Of a stretch of DNA of 37,485 nt, positions 28,133 through 34,855 are shown in pieces. Source of the stretch: Actinomycetes bacterium (lineage in GTDB: Bacteria; Actinomycetota; Acidimicrobiia; Acidimicrobiales; RAAP-2). The notes under the pieces are model-generated. The model saw only the letters and a program-made list of their open reading frames with translations, made no database searches and was not told the origin of the DNA. The stretch spans positions 1 through 37,485 of the forward strand of contig JAJYPY010000009.1 of the NCBI GenBank assembly GCA_021794995.1, in the 5' to 3' direction. Position numbers and translations under genes: made by a program. Numbering within the stretch: the stretch's first letter is position 1; the number at the start of each line of letters is the position of its first letter.

Positions 28133-29110
28133 TCAGCCCGCCAGTGCGAGGACCGCCTCGTGGAGCTCTCGCTCGGCCGTGACGACCATGAGCACGGGCA
28201 GGGTCACCCCGCGCTCGACGTAGCGGGCGACGTGGGCCCGGCACGACTCGGCGCTGCCATGGACGACCAGCGCGTCGACGACCTCGTCGGGGATCGCGGC
28301 CAGCGCCGCCTTGCGGTCGCCGGCGGCCCACGCCTCCCACATGCCGTCGAGCAAGGGCGCGCGCCCGAGCCACCGGTGGAACGCCGCGTAGGCGGGCACG
28401 GTGAGGTAGGCGGCGATCATGCGGCGGGCGACCGCTCGTGCGACTGCCGGGTCCGGTTCGGGGACCACGAAGATGCGTGCGACGACCTCGCCCGGGCCGC
28501 CGCCTCCGGCTCGCGTGGCGGCCCCGTCGTGGACCTCGGAGAGTGCCGTCGTCACGTCGTCGGCGGAGAGCCAATTCAAGATGACGCCGTCCGCCTCCCT
28601 GCCGGCGAGGCGGAGCATGCCGGCGCGCAGGGCCGCGAGGTACAGCGGTGGCGGGGTGGCGACCGGTCGGGAGAGGCGGAATCCGTGCACCGAGAACGTC
28701 TCGAAGTCCGTGCTCACCTTTTCCCCTGCAAGGGCGGCGCGCAGGAACCGAAGGGTGTCGCGCACCCGCGCGTAAGGCTTCTCGAACGCCATGCCGTTCC
28801 ACTGCTCGACGATCACGTCCGAGGACGTGCCGAGCCCGAAGGCAAAGCGCCCGGGGGCGGCCTCGGCCATCGCGGCGACGGTCTGGGCGAGGAGGGCCGG
28901 CCCGCGCGTGAACGCGGGCGCGACCGCCACGCCGAGCCGGAGGTCCGGCTCCCAGGCTGCTGCGAGCGCGAGCGGCGTGAAGCCGTCCGTCCCGTCCACC
29001 TCTGCGGACCACGCGTCCGTGTACCCCGCAGCGGCGAGGTCGGCGAACCAGCGGCGATGGTCGGTGAGCCCGACACCCGGGAACGGGACGGTGATGCCGA
29101 CGCGGGTCAC
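28133..29110 (-). CDS. LLM class (luciferase-like, F420/FMN-dependent) oxidoreductase
   Basis: TRVGITVPFPGVG..WFADLAAAGYTDAWSAEVDGTDGFTPLALAA, RFAFGLGTSSDVIVEQWNGMAFEKPYARVRDTLRFLRAAL. Confidence 0.9.
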   Translation of the reverse strand: MTRVGITVPFPGVGLTDHRRWFADLAAAGYTDAWSAEVDGTDGFTPLALAAAWEPDLRLGVAVAPAFTRGPALLAQTVAAMAEAAPGRFAFGLGTSSDVIVEQWNGMAFEKPYARVRDTLRFLRAALAGEKVSTDFETFSVHGFRLSRPVATPPPLYLAALRAGMLRLAGREADGVILNWLSADDVTTALSEVHDGAATRAGGGGPGEVVARIFVVPEPDPAVARAVARRMIAAYLTVPAYAAFHRWLGRAPLLDGMWEAWAAGDRKAALAAIPDEVVDALVVHGSAESCRAHVARYVERGVTLPVLMVVTAERELHEAVLALAG

Positions 29111-29158
29111 GGGCTCACGATACCGGGGCGGTTCCGCCACGCACGGCCGAGCCGTCCG

Positions 29159-30265
29159 TCAGCGTCTCCGCGCGGGTGTGATCCGTCCGCGCCGAGCCGG
29201 CGACTCCGCGCCGGGATGCACCCGGGAGGCGGCCGCGACCGCGTGCCGGACCGCTGTGACGGCGCCGGCGACGACGAGGTACTCGCGGTTGTAGAGGTGC
29301 GAGACGGTGCCGACCTTGACGCCCGAGGGATTGTGGATGCCGATGCGGGCGCCGACGTAGCGCGCCGAGTCGAAGGAGAGCGTCACCACCTCGGCGTGGT
29401 GGGAGCACATCTGCTCGAGCTCGTCGAGCGACACCCACGACTCGTCGTTGTAGGAGAGCAGCAGAAGGTCGCAGTCGGTCGCTGCCACCGTGGCCGCGAG
29501 CGCGGCGGGCATGGTGCGCTTCGAGTTGAACTCGCTCTTGGTGCGAGGATCGCGGGCGTCGACACGTTTGCACGCGACGCCGTAGTGGTCCGGAGCGTCC
29601 CACGCGACCAGCGTCTCCCACACGTGGTAGTTGGTGAAGTAGCGGTGCTGGTTGTACGGCGGGTCCAAGTAGGCGAGATCGACGCGGCCGAGGGAAGGTG
29701 CGAGCACCCGCGCATCGGCGCGCAGTGCCACACCACTTCCCGCGAGAAGCTCGGGAGGGACGAGCTCGAGCCGCTTGTAGGAGCGCTCGGCCCATTGCTT
29801 GACATAGGCCATCTGGACGCCGACCGTCGAGTCCACGCGGTCAGCCGCCTCGATCAGGCTGGTAAGAAGGACCGGTTCGAGAGGGGTGCCCGCGTGCTGC
29901 GCGGAGATCGCGTCGCGGATGGCGTCGATGCGCTCGCCGTTGAAGGGCTGGAAGAAGCGTGCGCGCCGGCAGAACGTCTCGGTGACGTACCCGGCCCGTC
30001 CCTTGAGCCCGTTCAGTTGGGCGAGGGCGTCGCGCAGGAGCGCGCGTGTCACGGACGCAGCATCCGTCTCCACGTAGCAGCGCGCGAACGACTCTGCGTA
30101 CCGGGCCGAATCCACGGCGGTGACGTGGATGCCGAGGCGCTTGAACGCCTGCGCGACCCGGGTGGTCCCGGTGAACAGGTCGAGCGCAGTCCGTGCACCG
30201 CTCGACGCAGCGATCGCTTCGAGCACCGGCACCAGCCGGCGCTTCGACCCGAGGTACTTGATCAC
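29159..30265 (-). CDS. D12-class N6-adenine DNA methyltransferase (orphan)
   Basis: MIKYLGSKRRLVP, ALDLFTGTTRVAQAF, catalytic DLAYLDPPYNQHRYFTNYHVWETL. Confidence 0.9.
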   Translation of the reverse strand: MIKYLGSKRRLVPVLEAIAASSGARTALDLFTGTTRVAQAFKRLGIHVTAVDSARYAESFARCYVETDAASVTRALLRDALAQLNGLKGRAGYVTETFCRRARFFQPFNGERIDAIRDAISAQHAGTPLEPVLLTSLIEAADRVDSTVGVQMAYVKQWAERSYKRLELVPPELLAGSGVALRADARVLAPSLGRVDLAYLDPPYNQHRYFTNYHVWETLVAWDAPDHYGVACKRVDARDPRTKSEFNSKRTMPAALAATVAATDCDLLLLSYNDESWVSLDELEQMCSHHAEVVTLSFDSARYVGARIGIHNPSGVKVGTVSHLYNREYLVVAGAVTAVRHAVAAASRVHPGAESPARRGRITPARRR

Positions 30266-30348
30266 TGCGCCCCGCGGCGTCGCGTGGGGGGCGCGGCAGG
30301 CACGCGCACGAGACTACGCCGGCTCGGGGACCCCACCGCGTGATGGAC

Positions 30349-30378
30349 CTCAGGAACGGTGCGCTCAGGAACGGTGCG
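30349..30378 (-). repeat. 15-bp perfect tandem duplication containing the stop codon of the membrane protein gene
   Basis: ctcaggaacggtgcg at 30349-30363 and 30364-30378. Confidence 0.97.
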
Positions 30379-32170
30379 CGCGGCCAAGGGCGAAGACGGC
30401 GACCCCGTCCGGGTGGGAGGGAGCGCCGAAGACCGAGGAGAGCGCGCGCCGCATCGCCGCCGAGCCGGTGTCGCCCGGCAGCACGACGACCGCGCGCGCG
30501 TGCATCGCCCGCAGGTCGGCGCGCATCGCCCGGATCGTCGACGTCGAGAGCGGGAGTCGGAGACGGTGCAAGGTCGCGGCGGCGAAGACGAGCCACACGG
30601 CGTCGTCCTCGGGTGCTTCGACCGCATGCCCGTGCCGGCCGGGCACGATGGCGTATCCGTCGGGAAGCGAGAACGTAAAGCCGCTCTCCGCCTGCCAGAC
30701 CATCTCGGTCGCGACCGCGCCCGAGGAATTGGGATAGACCACGAGTACCGGGGCCGGAGCGCCCGGAGGCGGGTGCAGCAACGAGGAGTCGAGCACCGCT
30801 GGGCGTCGGACGGCGGTCACGGCGTAGGGCCAGTGCGGCGCGGTCGCGAGCGGCACCAGGGCGAACGCACCGACGGCGAGGGCCAACGCGACGGGGGCGG
30901 CCCGCCATGAGCGAGCCCGCTGCCAGCGGCGGACATGGTCCACCACGATGGCGAGCGCGAGGCCCGCGAAGAGGTCGACCATCGCGCCGAAGCGCTCAGG
31001 GACGATCGAATCGAAGAGCGGGATGTGCCCGAGGAGAGCGGCGGGCAGCGCAATGTGCGTGTTCGCCGTTCCGACGTGGAGGTCGTCGCCGAGCGACAGG
31101 ACGAGCCCGACGAGCGCAAGGGCGAGCGCCACGCGCAGCGGTGCCGAGCGCCACAGCACGACGGCACCCGCCACCAGCACGACCAGGAGCCCCGGACCGA
31201 GGTAACTGCCGTTGGACCCTGAGATGAACGCCACGCCGGCGAGCTCTGCGTGGGGGACGACGATCGAGGCGAGCGAGGCTGCGATCTGCCCGCCATGCCG
31301 CCAGACGGGGCCCGTGACAACCCGGGGGCCGGCGGCCACGATCCAGAGCGGATAGGCGAGCGCGGCGCCCGCGATGCCGGTCGCGAGCGCGAGCCCGGGC
31401 CCCGCTGCGCGCAGCGAGGGACGGACCGATCGCGGCCGGGCGATGCACATCACGGCGACTCCCGCAGCCACCACGAGGGCCGTGATCGCGAGGAGCTCCG
31501 TCGAGACGAAGAACTGGGCGACGACCAGGACGCCCAGCAGTGCACCCGTGCCCAGCGACCGGTGCGACCGGTGCACGAGCAACGTGTCGAGGCACAAGAA
31601 GATGAGCGGCGGCAGCACGAGCCACGTCAGGTCGAGATGCGCGTAGCGAAGATCACCCGCCAGGAAGGGGCCGAAGCCGTAGCACAGAGCGCCGACAAAC
31701 GCCGCCGGCGGCCACGTCACGTAGCGGCGGCACAGGGCGAACGCTGCGAGGGCGCTGAGCGCAGGTGCCAGCAGCACCGCCACGTCGAGCGACGCCACCG
31801 GGCCGGCGGTCACCGTGATGGGGGACAGCACGAGCCCGAGCAGCTCCATCGAGGTGTTGACGAGGAGGTTCACTCCGGAGGGCGCGAAGAGCGAACGGCT
31901 GAAGAACGGGTTCACGCCGGCGCCGAGTGCGTGCGGCACCCAGGCGAGGAACCACACCTCTTGCCCCGGGTCGGCAGACCCTGCGGGGATCGCCGCACCG
32001 AACCCGGCGGCGAGCAGGTGCCACCAGACCGCCAGCGATATCGCCTCGTACAGCGCGAAGGCGGCGACGTAGTGCCAGGCGCGTGATCGTCGGCGCCCGG
32101 GGCTGCCGGCAGCCGCTTGCGGAGCGGTCAGTGCAGCTCCCGGTTGCGCCGCTCCCCACCCGGCGTTCAC
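30365..32170 (-). CDS. Polytopic membrane protein, GT-C-like
   Basis: 601 aa from GTG 32170 (GTGA overlap with DUF1345 stop); many TMs; ORF-track start 34822 runs antisense through imuA'/imuB and is overlong. Confidence 0.7.
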   Translation of the reverse strand: MNAGWGAAQPGAALTAPQAAAGSPGRRRSRAWHYVAAFALYEAISLAVWWHLLAAGFGAAIPAGSADPGQEVWFLAWVPHALGAGVNPFFSRSLFAPSGVNLLVNTSMELLGLVLSPITVTAGPVASLDVAVLLAPALSALAAFALCRRYVTWPPAAFVGALCYGFGPFLAGDLRYAHLDLTWLVLPPLIFLCLDTLLVHRSHRSLGTGALLGVLVVAQFFVSTELLAITALVVAAGVAVMCIARPRSVRPSLRAAGPGLALATGIAGAALAYPLWIVAAGPRVVTGPVWRHGGQIAASLASIVVPHAELAGVAFISGSNGSYLGPGLLVVLVAGAVVLWRSAPLRVALALALVGLVLSLGDDLHVGTANTHIALPAALLGHIPLFDSIVPERFGAMVDLFAGLALAIVVDHVRRWQRARSWRAAPVALALAVGAFALVPLATAPHWPYAVTAVRRPAVLDSSLLHPPPGAPAPVLVVYPNSSGAVATEMVWQAESGFTFSLPDGYAIVPGRHGHAVEAPEDDAVWLVFAAATLHRLRLPLSTSTIRAMRADLRAMHARAVVVLPGDTGSAAMRRALSSVFGAPSHPDGVAVFALGRAHRS

Positions 32171-32847
32171 GTCAAGATGTTCACCGCGCGTGCGGCGACG
32201 ATGCCGATGGTGACGATCGAGACGAGCGACTCCGCGCTCATGAGCGCTTTCGCCGCGCGGGTGAGGGGCATCGTGTCGGTCGGGCTGAAGGCCGCAGCGT
32301 TCGTGAGAGAGACGTAGAAGTAGTCGAAGAACCCCGGAGCCCATCCCGCCGACGCCTTGGCGAGGCTCCCCATCTGGGGGAACAGGAAGTCGGGATTGCG
32401 CTCGTGGCCCTGTACCCTGGCGAGCGGCCCGCCGCGGTCGAGCTGCCAGAACCACAAGGCGTACACGATGATGTTCGTGAGCCACACGGACACCGCGCCG
32501 TAGAGCAGCGGGCGCCCCTTCGTGATCCCCCCATAGAGGAGGTCGTCGACGAGCAGCCCGATCGACACCATGTTCGCCACGTTCAACAACGCGATGACCG
32601 CGATGACGATCAGGCGCAGGTCGGTCTCTTCGCTGGTGCGCCGGTAGGTGCGGATCAGGTTCAACAGGACGACGAGCGTCCCCTCGATGGCGGGGACCAG
32701 CCACTTGGGGCCGAGCGCGAGCTGGTGCGGGAGGGCGAGGTAGAGCCCGAGCGCGATCAGGACCGCGAGCGTCGCCGACCAGTGGCGTACCCGTCCGGTC
32801 CGAGCCGCCGGTGGCGACGCAGGTCCCGGGGATGGAGCGTCCGTCAT
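32167..32847 (-). CDS. DUF1345 family membrane protein
   Basis: GFFDYFYVSLTNAAAFSPTDTMPLTRAAKALMSAESLVSIVTIGIVAARAVNIL is the DUF1345 C-terminal signature; ATG 32847. Confidence 0.82.
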   Translation of the reverse strand: MTDAPSPGPASPPAARTGRVRHWSATLAVLIALGLYLALPHQLALGPKWLVPAIEGTLVVLLNLIRTYRRTSEETDLRLIVIAVIALLNVANMVSIGLLVDDLLYGGITKGRPLLYGAVSVWLTNIIVYALWFWQLDRGGPLARVQGHERNPDFLFPQMGSLAKASAGWAPGFFDYFYVSLTNAAAFSPTDTMPLTRAAKALMSAESLVSIVTIGIVAARAVNILT

Positions 32848-32953
32848 GGCAACCCCGACGGTACCGCCGCAGGCCATCGCTCGTGGGAACGACCGGCGCC
32901 CGTGTTGCCGGCATCCGCCCGTGAGACAGCGGGCCAGAGCGGAGATATCGTAG

Positions 32954-32967
32954 CGAACATATGTTCG
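32954..32967. promoter_or_regulatory. LexA SOS box CGAACATATGTTCG
   Basis: Perfect 14-bp palindrome containing GAAC-N4-GTTC, directly at the start of the imuA'-imuB-dnaE2 cassette. Confidence 0.88.
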
Positions 32968-33599
32968 ATACAGAGCGGCTCCAGGTGCTCGCCGCGCGGG
33001 TCCGGCCGACCGCCGCCAGCAGGACGCGGCTCTTGCCGACCCTCCCTTCGATCGCCGCGTTGCTCCCCGACGGCGGGCTGCGGCGCGGGACCGTCGTGCG
33101 GTGCACCGGTCGTGCGGCCCGCAGTATGGCGCTGGCCGTGGCGGCGGGCCCATCGGCGGCAGGGTCGTGGTGCGCCCTGGTGGGGATGGACGACGTGGGG
33201 GCCCTCGCCGCTGCGGGGTACGGCGTCGACCTCGAACGCCTGGTCGTGGTGCACGTCGCGCGGGCCCAATGGGCCTCTGCGGCCGCCACGCTGGCCGACG
33301 GTCTCGACCTCGTCGTGGTGGTCCCCCCGCCGCACCCGCGGCCGGCCGAAGTGCGCATGCTCGTCGCGCGGGCCCGCGATCGCGGGGCCGTCATCCTCAT
33401 GGTGGAGGAGCGGCCCAGCTGCCCGGTCGACCTCGAGCTGGCGGTGGCGGAGGCGGGCTGGCACGGCCTCGCCAGGGGTGCCGGGCGTCTCCAGTCGCGC
33501 CGGGTGACCGTGGTGGCGCGCGGGCGGGGCCAGGCGGCCCGACCGGTCCGCCGGGAGCTCTGGCTCCCCGCCGCGACCGGGAAGGCGGCTGCGGCATGA
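32961..33599 (+). CDS. imuA': ImuA'-like (RecA/SulA-like) mutasome protein
   Basis: 212 aa RecA-fold-like protein (LPSIAALLPDGGLRRGTVV..), SOS box upstream, immediately followed by imuB and dnaE2. Confidence 0.82.
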   Translation: MFDTERLQVLAARVRPTAASRTRLLPTLPSIAALLPDGGLRRGTVVRCTGRAARSMALAVAAGPSAAGSWCALVGMDDVGALAAAGYGVDLERLVVVHVARAQWASAAATLADGLDLVVVVPPPHPRPAEVRMLVARARDRGAVILMVEERPSCPVDLELAVAEAGWHGLARGAGRLQSRRVTVVARGRGQAARPVRRELWLPAATGKAAAA

Positions 33600-34855
33600 C
33601 GCAGGCTGGACCGGGAGCGCCGCCACCGCGGCTCGTCCTGATCGAGTGCCCGGCGCTCGAGGCACCCGAAGGTGCTGCCGCAGACGGCGTGGAGCGCCTC
33701 CGACGATTCGGCCAGGTGATCGACGCGCTGTCGTCGGTGTGCCCATGGGTCGATGCCGTGCGGCCCGGCGTGTGCACGCTCCCCATCAAGGGCCCGGCGA
33801 GGTACTTCGGCACCGAGGAGGCCGTGCTCGACCGGGTGGGCGAGGCGGTGCGTGGGGCGCTCCAGGGTGCCGGGCACCGGGAGGCGCCGGGTGCAGACGG
33901 TGCGGCCTTCGGGGGACCCGCCTTCCGGCTCGGTGTCGCCGAGGGGGTGTTCGCCGCCACGCTGGCGGCCAAGGCTGGGGTGACGGTGCCGCCAGGGGAG
34001 ACCCCACGGTTCCTCGCGCCGTGGCCCGTCGACGTGCTCGGCGACCCCGAGCTGGCCGACGTACTGGTCCGTCTGGGGTTGTCGACCCTGGGGCGCTTCG
34101 CCGCCCTTCCTGCGCCCGACGTGCTCGCCCGGTTCGGTGCCTCCGGCGCCCGGTGCCATCGCGTGGCGCGCGGGTTCGACGGTGAACTGCCGGGCTACCG
34201 GATGCCGGGGACGGGTGCACGGCTGGTGGCTGCACTCGGGCGGTCGCTCGCGCTGGAGGCGCACCAGCCGGGGTTCTGGGGAGGGACGAGTGCGGCCGAC
34301 GAGCGGGCGGCCGAGGTGCTGATCGTCCTCCAGCGCCGCCTCGGGCCCGAGGCGGTCGCGGTCCCCGTCCTCGAGGGGGGCAGGGGACCTGCCGACCGGT
34401 GCCGGCTCGTGCCGTGGCGCCCACCGGCCGCGGCGCCCGAGCCGGAGGGCGCCCGCCGCATCCCGCCAGAGCCTCCGTGGCCGGGACGACTGCCGCCGCC
34501 TGCACCCGCGCGGGTGATTGCCACCGGCCGCCCCGCCGGGCCATCGCAGGTGGAGCGGGTGAACCAGGCGCACCAGGCGCACCAGGCGCACCAGGTGGAA
34601 TTGGCCGGCGAGGACGGCGCGCCGGTCGGGGTCAGCGGCAGGGGACTGCTCACCGGCACTCCCTGGCGCCTCTCCCTCGCAGGTGGCCCGTGGACGTCCG
34701 TCGCGGCGTGGAGCGCGCCGTGGCCCGCGGAGGAGCGGTGGTGGTCGAGGGCGCGCCGGCGGGCCGCGCGCCTCCAGGTCCTCACGGTCGACGGGGCGGC
34801 GTACCTGCTCGTGACCGAGCACGGCCGGTGGCGGGTGGAGGCCGTCTACGACTGA
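33596..34855 (+). CDS. imuB: ImuB, catalytically degenerate Y-family polymerase homologue
   Basis: Y-family-like fold motifs without the N-terminal DxD/DMDAFFASVE catalytic signature (LVLIECPALEAP...), ATGA overlap with imuA', followed by dnaE2. Confidence 0.88.
   Translation: MTQAGPGAPPPRLVLIECPALEAPEGAAADGVERLRRFGQVIDALSSVCPWVDAVRPGVCTLPIKGPARYFGTEEAVLDRVGEAVRGALQGAGHREAPGADGAAFGGPAFRLGVAEGVFAATLAAKAGVTVPPGETPRFLAPWPVDVLGDPELADVLVRLGLSTLGRFAALPAPDVLARFGASGARCHRVARGFDGELPGYRMPGTGARLVAALGRSLALEAHQPGFWGGTSAADERAAEVLIVLQRRLGPEAVAVPVLEGGRGPADRCRLVPWRPPAAAPEPEGARRIPPEPPWPGRLPPPAPARVIATGRPAGPSQVERVNQAHQAHQAHQVELAGEDGAPVGVSGRGLLTGTPWRLSLAGGPWTSVAAWSAPWPAEERWWSRARRRAARLQVLTVDGAAYLLVTEHGRWRVEAVYD
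34565..34591 (+). repeat. 9-bp tandem repeat (caggcgcac)x3 in imuB
   Basis: Read directly; encodes NQAHQAHQAHQV. Confidence 0.95.

Noticed and set aside
28131-29012. Possible fusion of the amidase to an upstream domain (26733..29012)
   Set aside because: The upstream part is an out-of-frame shadow of the LLM oxidoreductase; the amidase signature begins right after GTG 28130.
28160-30343. 727-aa plus-strand ORF across LLM oxidoreductase and methylase genes
   Set aside because: Spans two well-supported minus-strand genes and has no recognisable motifs.
32171-34822. N-terminal extension of the 1485-aa minus-strand ORF (30365..34822)
   Set aside because: Runs antisense through DUF1345, imuA' and imuB; the real membrane protein begins at GTG 32170, coupled to the DUF1345 stop.
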